A stretch of 64,000 nt of DNA from Lucifuga dentata (Eukaryota; Chordata; Actinopteri; Ophidiiformes; Bythitidae): positions 81,537-145,536 of the forward strand of contig VXCM01002157.1 in NCBI GenBank assembly GCA_014773175.1, in the 5' to 3' direction. The position numbers were made by a program, and so were the translations under genes. Below are positions 1-10,116 of this stretch, one piece after another. A model generated the notes under the pieces. That model saw only the letters and a list, made by a program, of their open reading frames with translations, was not told where the DNA came from and did no database searches. Numbering within the stretch: position 1 is the first letter of the stretch; every line of letters begins with the position of its first letter.

Positions 1-1986
1 GTCTATCACTGTGGTCATATTTTGGTTATATTTGTGTGTTCATATATTTGTGTATCTTTAGTTCTGTTCTGTCTCTTCCACTAGGCTGTAGCGGCCCGTA
101 CCTGTGTGTCTGTGTGTGCGTCCCTGATTGGATAATTTGAAAGAGCGTGTCACACACAGATTGGTTGCTGGAGCCCTCGCTTGGAGGATGTCTCCTGTGT
201 GGACTGGCTGGTGAAGATCGCCTTTGGATTCAAAGAGCCCAGCTGACAGCAATGGGGTGTCGGGGTTTCCCTGCCTCGTCCACTCCCAACCAAACGCTGC
301 TGTGTTTCTGTGTTTTTGTGTTTGTATCACTTTGTAATTCTGTCCATTATTTCATTCGGAGAGCCGGCAAATTGTGATCCTAGTGAGGATACTCGTTTTT
401 GTCCATTCGGACTCTCATGCCGGCTATTTTGGTGGCTTCTGTTATAATTCTGGTTGCCTAGCTATTTCATTCAAATCTGTTGAGGATAATTTGTGTTTCG
501 GTCCAGTGGATCCTTAGTGTGTGTTCTGTTAACCTGAATCTTTCTGCTTTCTGCTCTGTGTGTTCGTTCTGAGTGTCGTTCTGTGTATATAGTTGTAAAT
601 AAATATTGTTATCTGTTTTTTACTGAAAAACGTGTTTTTGGCCTTCCTTGGGAGCGAGCTTGTGCAGGCGTGTCTGCTCTGACATGAGCGTGTCTATCCT
701 GTGTGGGTGTTGCTATAGTGATATGGGCGTGCCTGCTCTGGTATATTCATTAACAGTTTGCTCAGCCATTTGTTAAAGCATTTTGGATTGCAATAAAAGC
801 TTTATTTGACTTCAGAAGGCAGCAGGCTGGGATTTGAACCCAAACGTGCTGAGCCATGTGTCAAACAGAAGCTTTATCTCTTTAAAAAATTGACAAAAAG
901 AGCTTATATTTATAATGATTATGTCATTGCTGGTTTTGCATCATATGTCTTTTTTCTTTATTTTCTTTCATGTCATTTCTTTTCTCTCTCTCTCTCTCTC
1001 TCTCTCTCATTCCTCTTCTTCCTTATTAGTTTAAAATCACATCTTACCCTATTATTTAACTATTACCCTATCATAATGCATGTGATAGGTATTTATCATT
1101 ATGTAATTATTGATCTTGTAATTACTGTCTGTTCAATCATTTGTGGTGTTAATTAAAAAAATAAAAAGAAATAAAGAAATAAATAATTATTATAAAAGTT
1201 GACGAAAACCCAATTCAGCTCACTGAATATTTTGTCATAATTTTACCAGATGTTGGCGCAAAGTGAAAAGCTTTAAGCAACTGTTGATTTTCTTTGTTGA
1301 GGCTCTAAGTTATTTATTTATATCTACTGATTAAGGTTTATATTCTTCATATGTTGCACTTTTCTGTTAGTCAAAATGGCATGTCTGATATATTAAATCA
1401 TCATATATTTATTTGACCTGAATCAGCTGTAATGAGACATTTTGATCTGATGACACCAAAGTAGTATGAATACAGTATATGTATAATATTTTTCCTGGAG
1501 ACTTTTCAGAATCCTGTTTTATATATGTTAACATCCTCCAAGTCTAAATTCTAGTGGAATTTCACATTGAAATTATGTACATTTTGGCATGAAAAGAGGT
1601 TATATTTAAAGATAATTTTTTACAAAAAACACAAGACTGTGACAGGTTCGGTCTAGAAATACTGCTAAGTTTCTTTGCTTTCTGAGATCGTTGTAATCTG
1701 GTTTTTGGTTCCACATGTCTGCAGTCTTTTTCCGCTTCATTTTTTTTTCTTTATTCCACTTTATTATCTTGTGTCCCAGTGGAGGGAGTGACATCACGGT
1801 TTCTCATGCTCTTTGCTTGTCCCTGCTTCCTGTACGCCTGTTTTCATTTCCTCTCCCATCTTCTTGTCCCCCCCTTGTTGTTGACTTCCTGTTGCCTACA
1901 ATGATCCTCTTTATGAAGTGATGTGTTCTAAAATACCACAATAAACTGACCTGAACTGCTTAGATATAACCACCTACAGACACAAC
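1..1986. other. unassigned upstream DNA
   Basis: No supportable gene. There is a (CT)n at about 983-1008 and AATAAA at 598. ORFs of 60-116 codons show no family resemblance. Confidence 0.5.
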
Positions 1987-2880
1987 TTAAAGGACCATAC
2001 TGGCCATTTTGCATGTTTAAGCCCCCACAAAATTCTATCTGCATACATGTTATGTTACTAAATATCAATTTCCAGAACATAAAACCAAATTTGAATTTTC
2101 TTGCTATTTTGCCAAATCCCCTAATCTTTTAAAATCATATGTTCGGGTGATGCGTACAACTTAAAATTCAATATTTTGCCCTTTAAAGGACCATATCAGC
2201 CATTTTGCATGTTTGAGCCTAATATATTCAATTTTTATACATGTTACGTTACTGACAATCATTTCCCAAAGGATAAAACCGTATTTCAGCTTCCCTGATG
2301 TTTTGCAAAATCTCTTAATCTTTCAAAATCAAATATTCTAAAAATCCATGTTTCTCCTGCTAATAGTTACACAGCCTTATGAAGTCACGGTCCTTTAAAT
2401 TTTTCCATAAACGCAGGTCTTCTTTTGGGACTATATTCCCCGGTGGAGGCATACATTCACTCCACGCTTTTTATTGAGCTTAAACACTAAAATTACATAA
2501 CTTCTAAAAAAACCTGAATACACGTCTTGTTGGTGATGATGGATTACCTATCCCAAGAACGTTTACAGTATCAACAAGTTGATTTTAATAGCAGAATGAA
2601 CTGAAACCAATGGAGGTCTGGAAGGTAGGAAAAACATTTTTAATTCACCGTTCCAGTAGTATGCTTTGGGAAATGATTGTCAGTAATGTTACGTGTATGA
2701 AAATTTAATATATTAGGTTCAAACATGTAAAACGGTGATATGGTCCTTTAACGCTTGAAGGCAAAGTTGTTTTTAATTTCTCAGTAAAAGCCATCTTCTC
2801 TTGGAACTATATTCCCTGGTGGAGAAACACATTTTCTTCCATGCAGCTACATGTTGCATTGGTTAAATAAAGTTGCTTTG
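1987..2880 (+). mobile_element. older-subfamily TTAAAGG MITE, split by a younger copy
   Basis: Begins TTAAAGGACCATACTGGCC and follows the divergent subfamily also seen at 12268 and 26997. Its sequence stops at 2182, resumes after 2752, and ends near 2880 at an A-rich run. The gap is exactly a young copy of the same family (2183-2752). The right terminus is missing. Confidence 0.8.
2183..2752 (+). mobile_element. TTAAAGG MITE, complete, nested in an older copy
   Basis: 570 bp bounded by TTAA at both ends, left TTAAAGGACC and right GGTCCTTTAA. The terminal ~90 bp at each end are inverted copies. The interior carries the family signature GTTGGTGATGATGGATTACC and no coding capacity. TTAA as target duplication plus a 5'-AGG end suggests Kolobok/T2-like, not piggyBac. 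Confidence 0.85.
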
Positions 2881-4061
2881 ACAAAAAAACAAAACAAAAC
2901 AAAACAAAAACTTAACAGACATCATGTTTGCTGTGATTTTTATAATCTGTTCTAGTAAAGGATTTTTGAAGTGCAGGTTTTAGGGGGGACATGAAAACCA
3001 AATTCATGAAACAATAAGTTTTAGTTTCAATTTAGTTTTAGTTTCAATAAGTTTTAATAATTAATAATAATTTAGATAGATAAATTTAGACTCTAGAATG
3101 TTAAATATTTTCAATTTCATCACAGTACTCTCTGCTTATTGTAGATAATATGATCATAATATAATAGACTAATATGAGAAGTTGAAATCATTTTATTATT
3201 ATTATTTATTCCCATGAGGGCTATCGATTTTTAGCGGATAAGAAAAAGAAAAACACCAAAAATCAAAACCAAAAGAAATTAAATAATAGAGATTAAAAAA
3301 AAAAAAAAAAAAAAAATCAACAAACACACACCAGTGTTTCCACACACAGATTTATCTGTAATTGCAGAGATGAAGAATAAAAACTTGTTTTTGGCAGAAG
3401 TACTACAGTTGTTACAGCAGTTTCCTGCACCAAAGTTACCTGTGCAGGTAACCAGCTGGTAAAAAAAAAACAAAAAAACAAAAAAACAAAAAAAAACAAC
3501 TAAATGCTAATGAGAGCTCTAATGCCGGAAAATAAAACTAATAAGTATTGATTTGTGATAATAAGGAGGTTATGGCTTCACCAACATCAGTCTGTCTGTC
3601 TGATAGTGAGATATTCCAAAAAAGTAATGCAGAAATTTAGACTTTGATCAGGAAGATTTGATTAGATTTTGAGGCCGATCCAGATACAAGAGGTTTGGTT
3701 TTTATTTTTTTCATCTTTGTTAACATTGCAAGATGAGGCATTCATCAACATTTTTGGCTATTTTGTTTTAGGATAAAGACCCACAAGCAGGATTCAAACA
3801 GCAGATTTGTTCATCATTCTGTTATGAAATTATTTTGTATCACACACACACACAATGGAGACACTGTCATCTTTTTATTTGAATTTAGAATTTGTCACCA
3901 GATGAATGTGCAGACAATATATTTCATCTCTCTGACTGCTTTTATGTGATCATTATAATCTCTTAAACGTGCTGTGGATGGATTTGGCTGGTTAACTAGT
4001 GATTCTTAATGGATTTTACAAGCGTATATGGTTAAAGTTATACACATATACACACAAAAAT

Positions 4062-4065
<4 letters not shown>

Positions 4066-4095
<30 letters not shown>

Positions 4096-4213
4096 GTCCC
4101 AGCTGGACGAGCAGTCCAGATGGTCCAATGGGATGCAGGAGAGGGAGAGGGGGATGGAGAGAAGGATGGATGGAGGATGGAGAGAAGACAATGGTAATGG
4201 ATGCAGGAGAGAT

Positions 4214-4245
<32 letters not shown>
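4066..4245 (+). repeat. (CA)n and (TG)n tracts ~120 bp apart
   Basis: (CA)n about 4066-4093 and (TG)n about 4217-4244 on the same strand, so the pair can fold back. The spacer is GGATGGA-rich. Confidence 0.9.
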
Positions 4246-4369
4246 TCGGGGTGGGGTGGGGGGTATTTGTCCCTGAAAGAATGGAGGAATAAGAGAAAGG
4301 TTATAAACCTCATGGGAGGGGAGAGGGAACAATGTAGCCCTGCTGACTCCATGTTTTCACTAATGTATG

Positions 4370-5020
4370 TCTGCACACATGATACAAAACATAGACACAT
4401 ACATACATACTCACATACATACACATACACACGTACATACACACTTACATACTCACATACATACCTCCACACATACATACACATAAACACGTACAAACAC
4501 ACATACATACCTCCACACATGTACAAACACACATACATACTCACATACATATCTCCACACATATACATACAAACACACATACATACCTCCACACATGTAC
4601 AAACACACATACATACTCACATACATATCTCCACACATATACATACAAACACACATACATACCTCCAGACATGTACATACACACATACACACTCACATAC
4701 ACATACACACATACATACATACATATATACATACATACCTCCACACATACATACACATACACATGTAGATACGTATGTACATACATATATGTGCATACAT
4801 ACATGTATACATACCTGAATACATACTTGCATACATACATGCATAGATACATACATATGTACATACATACAGTACATGCATACATACATACACATATACA
4901 TACATACATACACATAACATACATGCACACATATACATACACACATACATACACATACATACATACATACATATGTACATATATACATATATACAGTACA
5001 TACATACATACATATACAGT

Positions 5021-5075
<55 letters not shown>
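4370..5075 (+). repeat. CATA/CA satellite with 76-bp higher-order unit
   Basis: CTCCACACATGTAC at 4511 and 4587 and CTCCAGACATGTAC at 4663 are exactly 76 bp apart. The rest is irregular (CATA)n and ends in a 46-nt (CA)n. Confidence 0.9.
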
Positions 5076-5076
<1 letters not shown>

Positions 5077-5796
5077 GGAAGGAGTGAAGTCTGGCAGTGT
5101 GGCATCCAAAGTTGATCCTGTACTTTTTATTAATAACGATGAAGCAGAATAAATAAGATGATAGTTGTTAATTATCAGTAATCCTTCATTTCTTGATGAT
5201 TTGTATATTTACATTACCATGTTTGCAAGTTTTGGTGCTAAAGTGATATTAGATGCGAGATGGTAAAATATAACTGCCAGCGACAACGGCTCTGTTTACA
5301 TCTGGCATCAAATGTGATCAGATATATTATTATTATTATATATACTGTATTAAAAAGCATATTAATGGATGGTGTAAATAAGAGCAGACACCACATATGA
5401 CCACATTCCTGCTCCCATGGATGTGAATACAGTCACGGCTGACCAGGTATAAACACAGTCTGTGCAGCTGGGAAGCATGAGATCAAATCCTCACTTTTGT
5501 TAATAAAGTTATTTTGAATGGGCATCACGTCTTCCTGTAAATGCTGGAATGCAGACGTGACAGCCCACCTTAATATGTAATTTTTTTTTTTTTTTTATTG
5601 AGGGAAGCTCGGGCCGTGGAGCCGCTTAACGACCCGCCGACACTGAGCTCCAATCACAGAGCAGCAGAATCAAGATAACCAGAATGCTCTTTAATGTGAG
5701 GCGTAAATCCTGATAACAGATATTGCATCTGGATACAGAGATCACATGTTAATAAAAGGAATAAATATGCCCAGAACCGATACAGAATTCTTCTCA

Positions 5797-5797
<1 letters not shown>

Positions 5798-5850
<53 letters not shown>
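5798..5850 (+). repeat. (ATC)n microsatellite
   Basis: About 17 uninterrupted CAT/ATC units. Confidence 0.95.
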
Positions 5851-7369
5851 TCAGATATAATAAAATGACAGCAGCCAGTCAGGCTGAAAACATTTCTGCT
5901 TCTGTGAGGCAAAAAATATCTCCTTTAGACATAATATTCTTTTGAATGAGCTTTCAGTCATATTAAATAGAATATTAAATAATTACTGGTCTGCTTCCTC
6001 ATCATACAGCTTTGTGATTAGCTCATATTTTGATGATGTCACAAAAGATACCAAGACATTCTCTGCAATACCTTTTTTTTTTTGTTCTTTTGTTTGACTT
6101 TTTTTTTTTTGTAGGATAATACTTCGTTTGTGAATTCAATGTGTCACGAACGTAAAAAAAATTTTTAAAAAAAATTCAATGATTGATAAAGTTTGTGTTT
6201 AAAAAATTCTAATTGGTATCAGCATCAATACATCAATATGTCTCATGAAATTCAAGAGTCGTCACCTTGCAAGTCCCGCCCCCACGCGTGTCAATCAAAC
6301 ACAGCACTCGCAGTGTGGCCACGCCCATTCTTTATCCACTGCCTCGCGCTGCTGCGTCAAATTCTGTACAATGACAATAAGACTTACTCCACTTCCGGTC
6401 TGAACTGCCAAAATAAAACAAACGATTATAGCTATATACAGTCGTCAAAGTTAAAATACATTTAAAGAGGTTTGTGTTTTTAATGAAAACACATTTTGTA
6501 TATTTTTCCCACAGAAAGCTGCAGTCATCATTTCTAGTAAACATTCCGGTGTCATTAAACTACCAAACTACAAGACACACATCAAAAACTTCCAAGAGTT
6601 ACGGTAACTTTCTACCATTAGCTCAATAGCTGCTATATTGCTGACTTTAAAAGATCTACTTTTCTCATATTTGTCTTTTGTGTGGCTTATTATCACTTTT
6701 TAATTGTATTTACATCCTTACAGGCAGCCACTGGTTCCAGTACATGTTAATACTCTATAAAAGATGCTGTGCAGACACTTGAAACAACCTGTCTCTGTGA
6801 ACATTTTGCCAACTTTTATTGTCTTAAACTTACAATTTCTTTGCAGTTGCACATTTGAACTGTATTTGAAGTGCTTTTTGGGATTATTAAAAGTATAGAA
6901 GTCTTTTATACTACTAGGTGTTTTGAATAAATGCTTCTTGGAAGGTTTAATATAGGATATTTTTGGTCGTGCCAACCAGCATAACATTCATAATCTACTG
7001 TGGCCCCATTTACTCCTTTATGAAATAATGAAGTGTCTGTACCCAGATACTTTTTCTGGATAATGACATTTGGTGTCAGAACTTGCATTTACACCTTGTA
7101 TTAATAAGTATTTACATTATCTGGATTGTGCTGCTCTCTGTGGCTCTCAGTAGGTGGGTTATTAGATGGTTCATAATTTCTCCGTTCTCCATGGATGAGC
7201 TTCTTCCTTTCAAAAAACAAACAACTAATAGTTTCTTGGAAGAGCTCAACGCTCACATTCCAGGTTCCGTTTATGGCAAGTCACAACCCCAGATTCAAAA
7301 TAACTTTATTAACAAGGCTGAGCAGAAAAAGCGATTTGTCCCAGCTGTACAGATTGCATTTACCCCAAC

Positions 7370-7562
7370 TAAATTCTTCATTCTTAAAAAAAAAAAAAAA
7401 AAANAAAAAAAAAAAAAAAAAAATCTGGCAGAATTGGGCAAAAAAAAGTCTTAGAGAAATTACAAAAAGTGTCAATTTTCCACTTGATTCTAGAATATTC
7501 TGGAAAATGAAGGAAAGTCTCCAAAAATCAAACAATCTGTAGATGTGACTTTAGAGGGTTAA
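7370..7562 (-). mobile_element. partial TTAA-CCC element (piggyBac-like MITE)
   Basis: Reverse complement matches 54556-54804: terminus TTAACCCTCTAAAGTC and the shared segment TTTTTGGAGACTTTCCTTCA. Its terminal TTAA (7559-7562) is also the first TTAA of the next MITE. The other end is truncated near an A-run containing a single N (7404). Confidence 0.65.
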
Positions 7563-9153
7563 AGGACCATACCAGCCATTTTGCATGTTTGAGCCTAATA
7601 TAGGCTATTCAATTTTTATACATGTTACGTAACTGATAATCATTTCCCAAAGGATAAAACTGTGTTACAGCTTTCCTGATATTTTGCAAAATCTCTTAAC
7701 CTTTGAAAATCAAATATTCAAGTGATACACCCACCTTAAAAATCCATGTTTCTCCTGCTAATAGTTACACAGCCTTATGAAGTCACGGTCCTTTAAATTT
7801 TTCCATAAACGCAGGTCTTCTTTTGGAACTATATTCCCTGGTGGAGGCATACATTCACTCCATGCTTTGTATTGCACTTAAACGCTAAAATGACATAACT
7901 TCTAAAAAAATAAAAACCTGAATACACGTCTTGTTGGTGATGATGGATTACCTATCCCAAGAACGTTTACAGTATCAACAAGTTGATTTTAATAGCAGAA
8001 CGAACTGAAACCAATGGAGGTCTGGAAGGTAGGAAAAACATTTTTACAAGGACACAAGGGGCTTTACTGTCATCTCACCACAACCACATTATACTTGCAT
8101 AATGTTACATGTGATGCACATGAAATTCCTTTCCTAGGCCGGTGAGAAAGTGGCTGCTCATACAAGAGAATTACCAAAGTAAAAAATATAAAAAGGCACA
8201 TAAAAATATGAGTCACAAAGAAAACTGCAGGAAAAAAACAATGCATACAATAAAAATAAGACACTGTTTCCCAAAAAGTGTAAGTAGTGCAGAGATCAAT
8301 GATCAAATAGTCCAGTGCAAGGATCAAACAGGTTGAAAGGAAGAGGCATCTGAGAATAAGGCATATTTTATTGTGCATTATCAGAGCCTGGCTGCAAGGG
8401 CGTCGCTTTGTGTTGAAAAGTGGTGGGGACATAAGGGCTCAGATGAAAAAACTTTTTTAAACAGTCTTCCACATATGTGATTTTAGGCAACGTAATGGGG
8501 GGATTGCTATGAGGTCAGAGTAGATAATTACGGAAGGAAAAAAATTGCACACATCCCCATCCCCAATCACATCCACAGCTGCAACATCATATCAATTGAA
8601 CAATGTCTACTGTAGAAAGCACCAGTGTATGTCAGTCAGCCCAGTGAGAACAATATATCAAAAATCACTGCCCTAAAATATGGCAAAACGGAAACAGAAA
8701 GCACATTTATTTCTTCTATATTTACATTGCATTGTATGTATTACTATTGTGCAAATAAACCTTTCTCAAAACGTTCTACTTTGTTAGTTAACATTTACTG
8801 GTGCAAGCTGTTTTTCAGAGCATTTTTAACAAATTATGCTTTTAAAAAGTGATGGGGACAAAATTGGCCATTTCAAAAAGTGGTGGGNTTTAACAAATTA
8901 TGCTTTTAAAAAGTGATGGGGACAAAATTGGCCATTTCAAAAAGTGGTGGGGACGTGTCCCTGGTGTCCCCAGCGTAAATGACACCTGTGGCTGGCTGTA
9001 CATAGCCCAGGGGGAATTGGATAATTAAATAATTATAATTGAATAACTCACTGTTCCAGTAGTATTTTTTGGGAAATGATTGTCAGTAACGTTACGTGTA
9101 TGAAAATTGAATATCTTAGGCTTAAATGTGCAAAATGGTGGTATGGTCCTTTA
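7559..9153 (+). mobile_element. TTAAAGG MITE, split by a 1-kb insertion
   Basis: Young-subfamily copy starting at TTAA 7559. It breaks off at about 8046 inside ACATTTTTA and resumes at about 9046 with CACTGTTCCAGTAGTA, ending GGTATGGTCCTTTA at 9153. The last base of the terminal TTAA has changed. It forms the outer part of the left arm of the inverted duplication. Confidence 0.82.
8047..9045. mobile_element. 1-kb insertion inside a MITE (LINE tail plus a GTGGTGGGGACA element)
   Basis: The left third (about 8047-8350) resembles an antisense LINE 3' end (TTTACTGTCATCTCACCA...GAAATTCCTTTCC). From 8410 to 8985 a second element has related ends AAAAGTGGTGGGGAC on both sides. A 60-bp stretch is duplicated around a single N at 8888 and is probably an assembly artefact. 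No intact ORF. Confidence 0.5.
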
Positions 9154-9590
9154 GTTGCAACTTCTTCATACAGTACTTTGCACTGAAGACAGCACTGACT
9201 CATGCTGCGTTTGTTGTACCTTGGAAATGGAAAGCCATACAACCACCACTAAACAAGCTAAACAAAGCAAGAGACAACAAGGAGGCCTTCATGAAAACTT
9301 TTGTTTGCTCTGTTGGAAAAAGGAAGCTATGTTTTTAAATTTATGAGCTATTTACCTTTTCAAAAGTGTTTCGTTTGCTGACTGATTGAAAGAAAATGCT
9401 TCAAGACATTATTGAAAGAAATTAGTTTGGTGTGAGCATCCGTACTAAAGTGGGGGTTGAAGAGACATTTTCTTTGACTTTTTCAGGGCTGGAGGAAATT
9501 ACAAGTTCTGAGTGCAACTTGAACGCAGCGTTAGTTTGATTTTGGTGAAATCTTAACTGTGTGAAACCAAACCAGATCAAGCTTTAATTC
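9154..9590 (+). repeat. left arm of inverted duplication flanking exon 1
   Basis: This 0.44-kb non-MITE sequence is present again, inverted, at 10700-11164. Shared stretches include CTAAACAAGCTAAACAAAGC and GAAAGAAAATGCTTCAA, with short indels. By eye, identity is high (well above 80%). Outward it joins the MITE ending at 9153; inward it ends at a MITE tail (9592-9630). Confidence 0.85.
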
Positions 9591-9591
9591 T

Positions 9592-9630
9592 TAAGGCTCA
9601 AACATGCAAAATGGTGGTATGGTCCTTTAA
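9592..9630 (+). mobile_element. terminal fragment of TTAAAGG MITE near the lrch4 promoter
   Basis: Only the right end remains (GGCTCAAACATGCAAAATGG to GGTCCTTTAA). It lies 315 bp before the lrch4 start codon and marks the inner edge of the left inverted-duplication arm. Confidence 0.8.
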
Positions 9631-9944
9631 AGGAGGCGTTTTTGCGCTTTTATTTTGAAGGAAACATATTCTTCCGGTATTGCGTAGCTTAAATATCCCG
9701 ACTTGCTGCAACTTCCTGGAAGATTGACAGCTATTATCGCTCTTGTTTAGTCGTAGTCCCGTTGTTTGGAGGAATAAGTCAAACGCACGTCGGACAGAGC
9801 TTTTTTTTGGGGGGGGATTTAATTTCGTACTTTTAAAGTTGTTTACCGGCGGAGCGCCGTATTTGGAGCTGATACCAACCGGCGGGGCATGAAAGCGGAA
9901 CGGACGCCGCAAAGAAAGTAGCAGAGGAGGCAGCTGTGAGTTTG
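9631..9944 (+). promoter_or_regulatory. lrch4 5' flank / 5' UTR, CpG-rich
   Basis: GC content and CpG frequency rise sharply here and stay high to about 10280, the usual sign of a vertebrate CpG-island promoter. CTTCCGGT at 9671-9678 is an ETS/GABP-type site common near transcription starts. No TATA box is seen. The left edge is the end of a MITE (TTAA at 9627-9630). The transcription start cannot be placed from sequence alone. Confidence 0.6.
9889..9921 (+). CDS. short upstream ORF in the lrch4 leader
   Basis: ATG at 9889 opens a 10-codon frame ending at TAG 9919-9921. It is out of frame with, and 23 nt before, the lrch4 start. It matters only if transcription starts upstream of 9889. Such uORFs commonly lower translation of the main frame; its use here is inference. 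Confidence 0.4.
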   Translation: MKAERTPQRK

Positions 9945-10116
9945 ATGGCTGCCGGGGATGGAGCCCAGCTGCCGGCCACAGTCGCGGCGAGCCGCAGCGT
10001 GGAGAAGGCGCTGGAGGAGGCTGCAGCCAGCGGAGCTCTCAACCTGTCCAACCGAAAACTGAAGGAGTTTCCCCGGAGCGCCAGGAACTACGACCTGTCC
10101 GACATCACCCACGCAG
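9945..10116 (+). CDS. lrch4: lrch4 exon 1 (start codon, N-terminus)
   Basis: Encodes 57 residues, MAAGDGAQLP through NYDLSDITHA, then the first base of a split Asp codon (phase 1), with donor GTCAGC at 10117. The segment RSVEKALEEAAASGALNLSN and KLKEFPR is the LRCH N-terminal cap and first LRR. The start is ATG at 9945: an in-frame TGA lies at 9870-9872 and no other in-frame ATG intervenes. The ATG context has G at +4 but T at -3, so it is not strong. An in-frame GTG at 9936 is not needed. Exon 1 sits in a GC-rich patch typical of a vertebrate promoter. Confidence 0.95.

Larger units (their letters stand above)
2881..7369. other. upstream DNA, simple repeats and unassigned sequence
   Basis: A-runs at 3295-3316 and 3461-3494 and the CA/CATA block. 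6262-6400 has GC-box-like CCGCCCCC, CCACGCCC and an ETS site CACTTCCGGT (6390), but no exon follows. Confidence 0.5.

Noticed and set aside
790..870. tRNA-like B box (GGGTTCAAATCCC on the minus strand) with nearby TGGCTCAGC
   Set aside because: The two boxes are only about 15 nt apart and no cloverleaf folds; too little for a tRNA gene or named SINE.
4006..5100. CRISPR-like array
   Set aside because: Eukaryotic simple repeats with no unique spacers.
4038..5109. Cys/Val/Met-rich ORFs up to 205 codons on both strands
   Set aside because: Pure translations of CA/CATA microsatellite; all frames are open because the repeat lacks stops.
6262..6400. Second promoter with GC boxes and an ETS site
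   Set aside because: No exon, ATG context or CpG extension follows; could equally be transposon sequence.
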